DNA of 64,000 bases, taken from the NCBI RefSeq assembly GCF_958295425.1, contig NC_081145.1:16335443-16399442 (forward strand), in the 5' to 3' direction. Below the pieces are notes generated by a model. The model was not told the DNA's origin, made no database searches, and saw only the letters and a list, made by a program, of their open reading frames with translations. Position 1 is the first letter of the stretch, and every line of letters starts with the position of its first letter. This document shows positions 54,000-63,029 of this stretch, one piece after another. The translations under genes were made by a program, and so were the position numbers. This DNA is from Solea solea (lineage: Eukaryota; Chordata; Actinopteri; Pleuronectiformes; Soleidae).

Positions 54000-54048
54000 C
54001 TAGACATTCTGATTGTAAAATGATACAACTGCCCTGTTTTAACTTACT
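39300..54048 (-). CDS. pphln1: Periphilin 1 (HUSH complex subunit), 10 CDS pieces
   Basis: Minus-strand pieces, 5' to 3': 54048 (only the A of ATG), 52831-52761, 51962-51735, 51500-51460, 48836-48750, 48252-48089, 45553-45477, 45022-44885, 39521-39300. All junctions are GT-AG and phases agree: 1029 nt, 342 aa. The start MAYR matches mammalian periphilin. The N-terminal half is Arg/Ser/Tyr-rich and looks disordered ([15 protein letters not shown]). The C-terminal part (residues about 224-342, ALEIEK joined to [16 protein letters not shown]) matches the helical periphilin C terminus that self-associates and binds TASOR. Known role: nuclear subunit of HUSH with TASOR and MPP8, silencing retroelements and intron-poor transcripts through H3K9me3. 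Oddities: the start codon is split by an intron; the conserved block I remember from human (around SKWAAEKL) was not found; an alternative last exon is possible at 40.3 kb. The donor after 48750 is a weak GTCAGT. Confidence 0.92.
40218..40223 (-). terminator. AATAAA after the candidate alternative pphln1 exon
   Basis: TTTATT on + gives a canonical polyadenylation hexamer on -, about 90 nt downstream of the TAA at 40312, as expected for a short alternative 3' UTR. Confidence 0.4.
40312..40398 (-). CDS. pphln1: Candidate alternative terminal exon of pphln1
   Basis: Inside the last pphln1 intron, a minus-strand acceptor (CTCTGATTTGCAG) opens at 40398 into 28 codons and a TAA at 40312. The peptide starts [15 protein letters not shown] and ends LTNQVEP. 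The phase is 0, exactly what the preceding exon (ending EIEK at 44885) needs. A canonical AATAAA follows at 40223-40218, about 90 nt after the stop. The block is clearly richer in GC than the intron around it. If used, the protein would lose the final helical segment beginning HYRLDCETF, part of the TASOR-binding region. It could also be a chance ORF. Confidence 0.45.
   Translation of the reverse strand, partial: TLSVWAALNSAVEDPVVTLCPLTNQVEP
41136..41156 (+). repeat. (AGGAG)4 pentanucleotide repeat
   Basis: Four AGGAG units in the last pphln1 intron. Confidence 0.85.
45554..48088 (-). other. pphln1: pphln1 intron, no recognised content
   Basis: A 2.5 kb intron between the RSPARSKS exon and the [13 protein letters not shown] exon. 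It was searched for a missing conserved periphilin exon without success. No repeats beyond short A/T runs. Confidence 0.6.
48361..48381 (+). repeat. (AT)n microsatellite
   Basis: About ten AT units in the pphln1 intron between the exons at 48.09-48.25 kb and 48.75 kb. Confidence 0.85.
50412..50437 (+). other. G-quadruplex-like G-rich run
   Basis: Five G tracts of three to five bases, separated by one to four bases, within 26 bp. This fits the canonical G3+N1-7 pattern on the + strand. It lies in a pphln1 intron, so the G-rich strand is the template for pphln1. Confidence 0.7.
50936..51110 (+). repeat. Compound CA/TA microsatellite
   Basis: A (CA)n run gives way to mixed CA/TA, then a long pure TA run (from about 51004), then alternating blocks. 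It abuts the Tc1-like remnant. Reading frames through it on both strands are low-complexity artefacts. Confidence 0.95.
51111..51371 (+). mobile_element. Tc1/mariner-like transposon remnant
   Basis: It begins with the fish-typical ACTGCCTGGCCAAAAAAA end and includes a readable 23-codon stretch (51303-51371), [20 protein letters not shown]..., matching the region around the second catalytic Asp of Tc1-like transposases (usually QDNDPKHT-like). No full ORF and no distal end are visible, so it is a dead fragment. It is antisense to pphln1 and bounded by microsatellites on both sides. Confidence 0.75.
51377..51449 (+). repeat. TACA/CA microsatellite next to a pphln1 splice site
   Basis: A (TACA)n block followed by (CA)n ends 10 bp from the pphln1 donor at 51459-51458. 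In the pphln1 transcript it reads as a long UG-rich tract just inside the intron. Confidence 0.95.
52832..54047 (-). other. pphln1: pphln1 intron that splits the start codon
   Basis: A 1.2 kb AT-rich intron between the A and the TG of the pphln1 initiator. It contains a GATA-type microsatellite at 53967-53999 and no other recognisable structure. Confidence 0.6.
53967..53999 (+). repeat. (GATA)8 microsatellite
   Basis: Eight near-perfect GATA/AGAT units, about 50 bp inside the intron from the pphln1 exon-2 donor. Confidence 0.95.
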
Positions 54049-54123
54049 GATGAGTAGATGGGTTGGTTCCTTCAGTAGCGACACTTCAATGGTGTAATCT
54101 TTACACCTCAGAGAAAGACGAAC
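54048..54123 (-). other. pphln1: pphln1 exon 2: 5' UTR exon supplying the first base of the start codon
   Basis: Flanked by a good acceptor (TTTTTCTCTCAG before 54123) and a consensus donor (GTAAGT after 54048). Its last base, A, joins TG at 52831-52830 to make ATGG with A at -3, a strong Kozak context. The frame upstream of this ATG stays open through all 25 codons of the exon but meets TAA in the exon before it, with no ATG between, so it is read as UTR. Confidence 0.7.
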
Positions 54124-54426
54124 CTGAGAGAAAAATTAGAACATTCATGTATATCTGGCTCAGTATACCTCCCACCCTAAACCAAACAGGTACAACGCAA
54201 CTCACTTCACTTCAAATATACATTTTCAAACCACACAAATTCGGGCAACAACTGCTGCGCTTTACTATTTACACTAACATGAAAACATGGATTCGCATGT
54301 TGTTAGCAAACCCAGCTGTTAGCTTCTTAGCAAAACGGGCAGTGTAAAGAATCTAGCCCCCCTCAAATAACGATGTTACCCCTTACTACGACGTGTGTCT
54401 TACATATTTCTCAAATCAGAACAAAC

Positions 54427-54540
54427 CTTTAATTCGACATCTGAAGCCAGTGGTTACGCAGCGGTAAAGCGCTCTCTATGCTCACAAATGAAAGCAACCG
54501 CAAAGACCATCGGACTTGCCGCGTTTCTATTTCTTCTTTT
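54427..54540 (-). other. pphln1: Probable pphln1 first exon with two uORFs
   Basis: The exon ends GAATTAAAG at 54427 followed by GTTTGT, a moderate donor. It holds two short upstream ORFs on -: an ATG at 54510 closing with TAA at 54454 (18 codons), and ATG-TCG-AAT-TAA just before the donor. The 5' end near 54540 is a guess. Confidence 0.45.
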
Positions 54541-54595
54541 TTAATCTGGCACACTTGACGCTGCAATAGCTCACTACTGCCCCCTTATTGTGGAC

Positions 54596-54650
54596 TACTA
54601 CTTCTACTACCACTACTACTACCACCACCACCACCACTACAACCATTACT
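54596..54650 (+). repeat. Degenerate CTA/CCA trinucleotide run
   Basis: Mixed CTA, CCA and CTT triplets between the pphln1 and yaf2 starts. Confidence 0.8.
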
Positions 54651-55561
54651 TCTTTTTGGTATTTATGGCGGTTCGCAAGCAACGTTTTGGTACATTACCT
54701 CCACCAACTGGTATGGGATGTGGCTCAGGACTTCTTTTATTCAAAATAAATAAATAGCTTTAAGAAAAAAAAAACATAAATATATCAAATGTGTTGTCTT
54801 GAGAAGTTGAAACAAAAATATATCATAATTGTGAATAAAATGTATTTGCAAAATAAATCTTCATTTCATTTTGTTTCTTGTAATCCTCTACATTGTACAC
54901 CTCACTGTAGGATGCTTCCCTATTCTGAATGTTCAATAATGACCATGCATTTCCAAACTGCAATCTTGATATTACAGATTATCCCTTCCTTTTCCTTACA
55001 ATGACGCTCATCTTATCCACTTTCCTTTGTGTTTTATACAGACTGAGCCAGTCCCCAGTTGTTGATTTTCTTCTCACTGCTTTTGACACTGCTATATCAA
55101 TGATGTGGACATCTTCTGGTGTGTTTAAAAGGTTTTCATCGACACACAATGTAAAATAATTATACTGAAAGATACCTCTTTGGAGTCCATGTCTTGTCCT
55201 GGGTTCTGCATCATGAGGGGGTACAAAGTCTGTAGGAAACTATTAAGTACAACAAAATTATTATAACAAAATCACAAACTGCTGTGTGTGATAATTTTGA
55301 GTTAAAGTCATTCTTAAATAATGCCAATATTTAGTGCTGTCTTTTTTTTTTTTAATGGAAACAAAAGTTGCCTCATCAGAGATTTTTAAAGGGGCCCCTC
55401 AGTCACTTAAACCAGGTGGGCCTGTTTTGTCCCAAAATGCCCAACTGAACAACGAAATCCACATTGCAATCGCACATGGAACGGAGATAGAGTTCGTTTA
55501 ACATATTCTACTAATGTTTCTATTGTTTACACGAGCAACCGACAAAAAAACTAAGTTTTCT

Positions 55562-55676
55562 CACGTGTCAACTACTTCTCTGTGCATTTCACCGTCAGAA
55601 CGCCTTGTGTCACATTATCAGTGTTCCCCTCTGTTGTGATTACATCAGCAGTGATTGGCTGAGGCAGTGTCACGTG
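55562..55676 (+). promoter_or_regulatory. Candidate yaf2 proximal promoter: two CACGTG E-boxes and a CCAAT box
   Basis: CACGTG occurs at 55562-55567 and 55671-55676, with ATTGGCT (inverted CCAAT) near 55653-55659, 110-220 bp before the yaf2 start codon. E-boxes of this type bind bHLH-zip factors such as MYC/MAX or USF. Binding is inferred, not shown. Confidence 0.4.
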
Positions 55677-55783
55677 TCCAGCCCTGGAGTTTCCACCACC
55701 ACAGCTGAGTAAAAACAGCTAAATGCGTCTGCTCACCTGTAACATTCAACCGTTTCTTCTCCGCTGAGCCCGAATTTCACCAC

Positions 55784-57542
55784 ATGGGAGACAAGAAGAG
55801 TCCCACAAGGTAAAACTGTCGCGGGTGTCGTTGAATGAGGACTTACTGAGCCGGTTGAAAACGCAAGCTTGGTCAATGGATGGAGCTGTTTTACTCAAGT
55901 GTTCATGGCGGCTGGCTGTTGGTGTAACACGGGGCAACTGCTAGTTTATACTGAAAGCGTCTTTCCCAGCGACTGTGGCCTTTGAGCTGAAAATAGTCAA
56001 TTTAACTGTCTCTTCTTTCCGGTTACAGTACCAACCAACTTGTCTCTGGTCATTGCTGTCGTTGAAAACGGTGCCGCTACCAGTGTGTTTTTGTTTGGTT
56101 TTTGTTTGAAGGCCAAAGCGGCAGTCCAAGCCATCCTCCGACGATGTGTACTGGGACTGTAGCGTGTGCACGTTCAGGAACAGCGCTGAGGCGTTCAAGT
56201 GCATGATGTGTGATGTTCGGAAAGGGACGTCAACACGGTAAGGGCACTGCACCCTTCGTTTTCGTTCGTTTTAATGTCACGACATCAAAACCTCACAATG
56301 CGACATTACCACTGTGACAAGTCCGCGGTAGAGGTAGTCTGATTAATCAGCTAGTTGTTTTACTTTGTAATAGTCGACATCAGCTTATTATTCTTTAAGT
56401 AATAGGCCAAATATGACTTAAGTATGAACATTTGTGTTGTCAGAGATTTGATAACTGCTATCAAATGCACTAAAAAAAAGTTTCATCCAAAAGTTTATTT
56501 GACAAATTTTAGTTTTTGTGATGACAACCTTATATTTAATTTAACTGGTGTTTTTTAGTTCCACTTAGCCTTGATTGTTGGACTGTTAACGTCTATTACA
56601 TTGTAATGATCCTAGCCACTGTATTTATGTAATTGTAGAGTAAATGCTGTATGCCACACACTTCTCCATGTGAGGCATATTTGTTTAAAAGAACTGCTAA
56701 CCACATCATAGTGACTATGCTGCTGTGGTATTCTGAACCCTCATAGTAACTAATGAAATGAAGTATTAAAAATGTACGTATTTACGTTACAATGTCCCTT
56801 TATGTGTTACTCCTTAGGCCTATGATCCCCAATGTATCTCAAAGGAAACACTGTTTTTTGGGAACATAAGGAGAACATGTATTACTTCTTCTGACTATCT
56901 CTGGAAGATACCCACTTGATATTTGATGTTGTTGGGTTTGTGTTTTTTAAATGATAATCCACCCTCATTCGTATGACTATAGTTGCCAATAAGACCGATA
57001 ACACTTTTTTTGTCTCTTACAGAAAACCACGACCTGTTTCTCAGCTTGTTGCACAGCAAGTAAATCAGCAGTTTGCACCACCCACACACCCGAAAAAGGA
57101 GAAGAAGGAGAAATCGGAGAAAGATAAGAGTGATAAAGAACCAACACTGAAAAAGAAAATCCATAAAAAGATGAGGTGTTTAATTTATTTTTGACCTTTG
57201 TTAGGTCTTTTTATATGTAACTAACATATTTACTATCCTCCAATGAGTTTTTTTTAACCCCTGTTTATTTCTCTCCCTACTAGGCCCAGGTTAAAAAACA
57301 TAGACAGGAGTAGTGCCCAGCATCTAGAGGTCACAGTTGGAGACTTGACTGTAATAATCACAGACTTTAAGGAGAAAGCCAAACCCACATCCACTTCAAC
57401 AAGTGCTGCTTCAGCAGACCAACACAGTCAAAGTGGCTCGAGCTCTGATAACACTGAACGAGGGGTCTCCAGATGCTCATCTCCCGCGGAGAAGGCTCCT
57501 CAGTCAATGGAGAAATTCACTAACCTTCATATACCCAATTAG
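55784..57542 (+). CDS. yaf2: YY1-associated factor 2 (variant PRC1 subunit), 4 exons
   Basis: Exons: 55784-55809, 56112-56237, 57023-57175, 57284-57542; all GT-AG, phases agree, 564 nt, 187 aa (human YAF2 about 180). MGDKKSPTR start, then a RanBP2-type zinc finger with C25-x2-C28-x10-C39-x2-C42 ([20 protein letters not shown]), a Lys/Glu-rich stretch (75-100), and the conserved RING1/CBX-binding segment from about 102 ([20 protein letters not shown], then [12 protein letters not shown]). The tail has [18 protein letters not shown] as in YAF2. Known role: RYBP/YAF2 family adaptor of non-canonical Polycomb repressive complex 1, promoting H2AK119 ubiquitination; also a YY1 partner. YAF2 rather than RYBP is supported by the MGDKKSPTR start, the Ser-rich tail and the neighbours. 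The last residues ([12 protein letters not shown]) extend past the mammalian end. Confidence 0.95.
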
Positions 57543-58157
57543 CACAACTTGCTCTTCTGTACTCGCAACAGCCACAACCAGAGATTACACTTAATGCACA
57601 CATTTTAATAATACTATAACTAATGGTATGATGTCAATCACTTCCATTTCAGGTTGGATTTTTCACTGCCTTCCCATAGTGATTAAGATTTCAGGTGACG
57701 GGACAGATCAGAATTGTTACAGAAAACCGACCATGATAAACTAAATTGCACTCTGTACCACATGTTGTGGTGTGGTGACTTGTTTTTTTAGCACCTAGCA
57801 TCAAACTGTTGGTCGTTGCTGCTGAGATGCATTATGAAAAAAATGTGAAGAAATCCTCAGAATTGTAGTTTATCCTTGATTGTTGTTTTTGTTGATGTTT
57901 TTTATCATTATTTGCACTTAATGGCATCCTATGTTCATGATAACATGTTTTAGCATTATCTCCATTTCGCCATTAACAGTAAATTCATAACACTGTTATT
58001 TGCCTTATCATTTTATGCAATTGGATGCAATAATACTTTCACTGTCTAACATTTGAGTCAAAATATTGAACAGTTATTCTAAGTATGCTTTTCCTTCACT
58101 TAGTAGATTCAAGCACGATTTAATCAATAGAATGGTTTATATTGTAAAATAATGTTA

Positions 58158-58163
58158 AATAAA
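58158..58163 (+). terminator. yaf2: Likely yaf2 polyadenylation signal
   Basis: AATAAA about 615 nt after the stop in an AT-rich 3' UTR with no coding signal. Confidence 0.5.
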
Positions 58164-59361
58164 ATAAGCTGTAGATACTTGATATGTTTTTTTATGTCAA
58201 GCAGTATGTAAAAACATGGAAGTTTGCATATAAGGGTTTGTATGTTGAATTTGTCAATGACTGATTTTTACATCATGAATGGTATGTTCCATAAAAGGAC
58301 AACATGACAAGGCAGCAGACTCTCAACTTGCACATTTTTCACTGTGCTCTGTTTTATTATTACCCATTACCATTTCACACTTGTTGCAAGAAGTGGAAAA
58401 AAAACATCGCAAATTGTGTCTTAATTTAAGGGTCATAAAAGCAGTGGCTGAAAAGTAACCCATTGCATTCACTGGCCTACTGTTTTTTTTAAATCACATC
58501 CTTTGTGTGTTTATGTCTCATTAATGGACAGCTAAGTATTTTGTATACTAAACACTAAAAATGTGTTTTGGAATTAATTAGAAAATTCAACAATAATAAC
58601 ATCACTGAATGCTGTGTAACATCATTTATATACTGCTCCAGTGAGTTTTCTATTGTTGGGCTATTTGAATCATGCATCCACCAAGTGTATGATTGTTCTA
58701 TTCAGATATCCCTTTTTAAACTTAAGTAACTCACTTCTAATGTAGCATTGTTCTCACTATCTGGTCACAGTTATTGAGTCACTCACACACAGGTTTGCCC
58801 AGTTTTTCATATTATCATTTTGACAGCCTAACCAAAACCGTATCCCTTAGCTTAACTGTAAATTAACTACAATTTACATCTTAACTCTTATTTTAAAAAG
58901 TCAGAAATTAGGTGCCACCTCTTATGGACTAGTGTTTCTACCAGGTTTTCACCTATTAAGTATTTTTATTTAGTGTGAGGAATTTGGGATCGACATAATG
59001 AATGTAGAGCTTAATTTACCTATATATATTCTCCATATTTTTTCTATATTAGAAATCACTTGAAACTTGACATGAATAATGCCATTGGAGTTTTTGTTTT
59101 TTTTGAAATTCACATACGAAAGTTTTTTATTTATTTTACAAATATTTTACAGTAGGAAGAGGCGGATATCATTTTTAGATCAAAAATAAACACTCACATG
59201 TAACGTGTTCAGGAGTGGGTGGGACAGAGAGGTGTAAACAGCAACTGTGCTCTTCGTCTTACATCCTGACTTGTGAGTTTGATGGGAATTAGTAGTCCAT
59301 CAGGTAGTAGCACAGATGGACAACGATGACGCGGTAGCGTATTAAAAATTCGTATCACAAA
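58164..59361. other. Intergenic gap between yaf2 and gxylt1
   Basis: AT-rich, no ORF of note and no recognised repeat. The last 150 bp before the gxylt1 ATG are richer in GC and probably hold its promoter and 5' UTR. Confidence 0.5.
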
Positions 59362-62300
59362 ATGCGATGCTATTTCCACGCATTTTTCCTTTGCGTGGTC
59401 TTCACCTTCTGCTCACTGCTATATGTGCTCAGTAAAGTAGCCTCTTCCTTGGAGGAGGGAGAGGAAGAGTCGAGTGTAAGAAACCGGAGAGTACCGCACA
59501 GGAGCAGCCATGACGCCGGGCACCTACTCAGGAAAGGCCCGGGACTGTTAGGCCTTCGACAACCTGAAAATGAGCTTGACAGGTAGCTTAGCCGGCTTTA
59601 TTGTCTCATTAAATTCCACACGTTGCACTAAATGCACTTAAAGTTGCTATTTAGTTAAATATGAAGTAGAACTAGCTGTCGTTATGGTTCACTTGTTTTA
59701 TTTGCGACGTCTGACGTCATTAAATGTTACAGTCACAGACCTGACGTAGTTTAGCATAACCATTGAGCTGCCAAGCTGGATAGATTTAAAACTGGCTGTT
59801 AAAATGTGCTTCTGCTACTCACTGCTCGGGTGTAATGTAATGTGTTGAGATTCAGAATCACCATTTATATCTTTATTACTTCAATTAGCTACCATGAATG
59901 ACTTAGCATTTACAGAATCATTGATTAACCATGAACACTGATGCTTACCAGTTTTGTGCCTCATTAGCTTTTGATTTTGGCTGGATTTGAAGGACGGCCA
60001 TCTGGTGAACTACTAACCCTTTAGTCGCTGCAGCTCAGGGCAGATCTAATCCTGAAGCATGAAGCTCTAATTTGTAAAAATAACTTCATTTTAAAGTAAC
60101 TTTAAATGATGGCAAAGCTCACATTTTCATTCTGACAGGTGTAAATCACTGTCAGTTTCTTACTGGAATCCATATTGGAGACTGCCTGCTGATGTTTGTG
60201 GAGTGAACTGCTTATTGGAATCTACTCTTGGGTATGACTGGTTTATTGAATCTCTCTTAATATTATGAGTGATCATTGTTAATCCGTGAGATTTTTATTT
60301 TATGCCTTTGTATTTCCACACTTTATATCCCATTGCTGCCCTTTCTGCCCAGCTGTCAAACATGCTAACATCTCTGTGACATCACTTGAATTTATCAGTG
60401 TAAAATTTACTCTGCTAAACCACCTAATGATCACTTGCATAATATTGCACTTGACAGCCTGTGCAAACTGTAATGCCACACACAGTAATTCAGTCTCAGA
60501 TGGAGCAGTAGCTATAGCCTTTCTTGTATTACAAATCTGTTTGCAAATGAAGAGACAAAACACATAGGGCTGCAACTAACAATTGTTTTCCTTATCAATT
60601 TGAGTATTTTCTTGATGAGTCGTTATGTTGTTTGGTCTATTAAACCAGAAAAAAACTTCCTAAACTTCTAAATGATGGCATCCTAAAATGTTTTGCCCAC
60701 AAACCAAATATATTTATCTTTCTTCATCTATTCACTTGAAAAGGCTGAAAAATTAATTATTTTTTATATTTAGTTAAAGAAAACCTCTCAAACCAGTTAA
60801 ATAGTTGGCAATTGAATGAGCAATTGATTATTGTTGCAGCCCTTAAACTCGGTCTTACTACAAGTTACTACTTACTAAAGCAACATGGCTGAAAGATTGT
60901 GTTACTGTGTAATGATTTCCGAACCAGTTTACAAAGACACTTGGAGGCACCACAAATAATAACCCTGTTCTCTATCTCTTCATTGAATCTAATGGCAGTT
61001 CCAACCTCAAAGGACTTCATTCAGCTGAGCTGAGCCTGCTGATATAATGACTTTGTTCTCTTCTGTGCATGTCATAAAATCCATTATGCATTACCATTAT
61101 TAATAAAAGCCAGGGTCAGTGACTTAATCATTTAATTTGTCTTGGTTCTTAGAGAAAGGCCAGACTCTGCAGTCAAGGCACATAGTGATGAGAGGAGTCA
61201 CCTGGCTGTGGTGGCCTGTGGCCCCAGGCTAGAGGAGACTCTCACTATGATGAAGTCTGCTGTTCTCTTCAGCCAGAAGCCACTGCACTTTTACATCTTT
61301 GCTGAGGACAATCTACATGAAGGATTTAGACATTCTGTAAGTGTCCTCCTGTTGTCGTCCCCAGCATTTCTTAAATGTTCATTGACTTGATTTCCTACAT
61401 TTTTTTTGTTCTTATTTGATCTTACAGCTGGATTCTTGGCCCAGCACAGTACAGACCAAATTCAAGTTTACACTGTATTCCATAACATTTCCTAAGGAGA
61501 ATGCAAATGAGTGGAAGAAGCTCTTCAAACCTTGTGCTTCTCAGCGGCTCTTCCTGCCAGTATGTCTAGAGTCATCTTTCATATACATGACGATTATACA
61601 TATACGTGATGATTATATATTTGCAACATGCCCTCATTATTTTTTTTTATTGCTGTCTTTTTTCCAGCTGATCCTAAAGGAAGTGGATTCTTTGCTTTAT
61701 GTAGACACTGATATCCTCTTCCTGAACCCAGTAGAGGACATGTGGGCTCTGCTTTCACAGTTCAATTCAAGCCAGTTGGCAGCAATGGCCCCAGAACATG
61801 AGGAGCCACGCATTGGCTGGTATAACCGCTTTGCCCGTCACCCATATTATGGCAAGACAGGCATCAATTCAGGTGTCATGCTTATGAACATGACTCGCCT
61901 CAGGGAGAAATTATTTAAGGTAATGTGCAGGTAGATTTTGTGCATGTGTGTGTGTGTGTGATTTGTTTAGTCATCTAGTTCAGCTAGTTTAGTTTAATAT
62001 TGTTGTCTATCATTATGGCCATGATATCATTAAAATACAGAATAGGGGTAAGAATTTCACATGCATCAATGTTATTAATAATATCTTGGAAATTTGTTGA
62101 AAGGGAGTTAACCGTAGTAGCTGTACCACCAATTCTAACCAGGAGATGTCACTCTTGTCATCTCTTTTTAAAGCCTCACAATGAGCATTCATTTTGTCAA
62201 ACAAATACAGTGTTAAGGTGATTATGGTTTCCTGAGGCAAACAAATACGAATGTTTTCTGATTACCTTATTTTGTATCTCCAGAATGACCTGACCACAGT

Positions 62301-62754
62301 TGCACTACATTGGGAGCAAATTCTGATGCCTCTTCTCCAGAAGTATAAACTCAACATCACCTGGGGGGACCAGGATCTTCTTAACATCATATTTCATCAT
62401 AACCCAGGTTTCTGCAACCACATACACATATTTTGAGTCATTAATGCTCAGGACAAGAGCAAGGCTTACTTAAAGACATGTTGGTTGTTGGTGTTAGCTT
62501 TAATTTGACTGTTAATGTTGAATAAACATATTTTCCATTATCCTCATCCTCCTAACAACTGCACCTCTTGCTGTGTTACAGAAAGCCTGTACATGTTCCC
62601 CTGTCAGTGGAACTACCGTCCAGACCACTGCATGTATGGCAGCAACTGTCAACAGGCTGAGCAGGAAGGTGTCTTCATTCTCCATGGTAACCGGGGAGTG
62701 TACCATAATGACAAGCAGCCAGCATTTCGAGCTGTTTACGAAGCCATCCAAAAG
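59362..62754 (+). CDS. gxylt1: Glucoside xylosyltransferase 1, partial (3' end uncertain)
   Basis: Exons: 59362-59582, 60139-60231, 61153-61336, 61428-61559, 61668-61919, 62284-62407, 62582-62754; GT-AG throughout, in phase, 393 codons. It is a type II Golgi/ER protein: [20 protein letters not shown] is a cytoplasmic tip plus signal anchor, then a Ser/Arg stem, then the GT8 catalytic domain beginning HLAVVACG. The DxD motif is YVDTDILF (D223, D225). Other family signatures: [59 protein letters not shown]. Known role: transfers xylose in alpha-1,3 linkage to O-glucose on EGF repeats of Notch-type receptors. The human protein (about 440 aa) goes on for about 50 residues ending in a TYCGK-containing segment. 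I cannot find that exon before 64000, so the gene probably leaves the window. Confidence 0.93.
60139..60231 (+). CDS. gxylt1: gxylt1 exon 2, in-frame 93-nt cassette
   Basis: Exactly 31 codons with phase 2 on both sides, so skipping it keeps the frame (AG joins A GAA either way). It codes for part of the stem, with a Trp/Cys-rich stretch ([18 protein letters not shown]). From memory, human GXYLT1 isoforms also differ by 31 residues here; this should be verified. Confidence 0.75.
60566..60843. mobile_element. Short nonautonomous DNA element (hAT-like) in gxylt1 intron 2
   Basis: Perfect 11-bp inverted ends, AGGGCTGCAAC at 60566-60576 and GTTGCAGCCCT at 60833-60843, enclose 278 bp of AT-rich sequence. 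The GGGCTGCAACTAAC start is typical of a very common fish element. The flanking duplication is degraded. Confidence 0.7.
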
Positions 62755-62812
62755 GTAGAGAGTGCCTCAGCTTGTCAGCCGGCTGGGGTTTATCTGAGCC
62801 CTGCAGTAATAT

Positions 62813-62818
62813 AATAAA
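62813..62818 (+). terminator. Intronic AATAAA overlapping a read-through stop of gxylt1
   Basis: If the donor after 62754 is not used, the frame runs 19 codons more and stops at 62812-62814. An AATAAA begins inside that stop codon and an A-rich stretch follows. This could allow a short intronic-polyadenylation isoform. Confidence 0.3.
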
Positions 62819-62963
62819 TATAAAAAAAATCTATCAGAAGGTTTCTGTATAAAATAGAGAATATTCATTATTTTAGGAGTCCTCAAGACAGACACAGGCA
62901 ATAGAAAATGTAACTATTGAGTGATTATTTTATAGACTTTCTTTCTGTTGCCTGTCTCTTTAG

Positions 62964-63029
62964 GGGACAGTTGTGGAAACAGACCAGGCTATTTGGGCAA
63001 ACATTTACGAGTCATTATATCATCAATAG
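62964..63029 (+). CDS. gxylt1: Candidate gxylt1 terminal exon (21 codons and stop)
   Basis: A good polypyrimidine tract and TTTAG acceptor precede 62964. The frame continues from the exon ending 62754 and closes with TAG at 63027-63029, adding GTVVETDQAIWANIYES and four more residues. It does not resemble the known C terminus of GXYLT1, so it may be an alternative last exon or a chance frame. Confidence 0.3.
   Translation, partial: GTVVETDQAIWANIYESLYHQ

Larger units (their letters stand above)
54541..55783. other. Divergent promoter region between pphln1 and yaf2
   Basis: The two genes start head-to-head about 1.2 kb apart. The pphln1 side holds a degenerate CTA/CCA trinucleotide run (54596-54650); the middle is AT-rich with no coding signal; the yaf2 side has E-boxes and a CCAAT box. 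Too wide for a classic bidirectional promoter, but shared control is possible. Confidence 0.5.

Noticed and set aside
55941..56252. 103-codon minus-strand frame upstream of and across yaf2 exon 2
   Set aside because: Antisense to the zinc-finger exon; no splice or domain support.
61416..61934. 172-codon frame reading through gxylt1 exon 4, intron and exon 5
   Set aside because: The intron happens to be open in frame, but consensus GT-AG sites at 61560 and 61666-61667 and the joined [17 protein letters not shown] match to the family show that it is removed.
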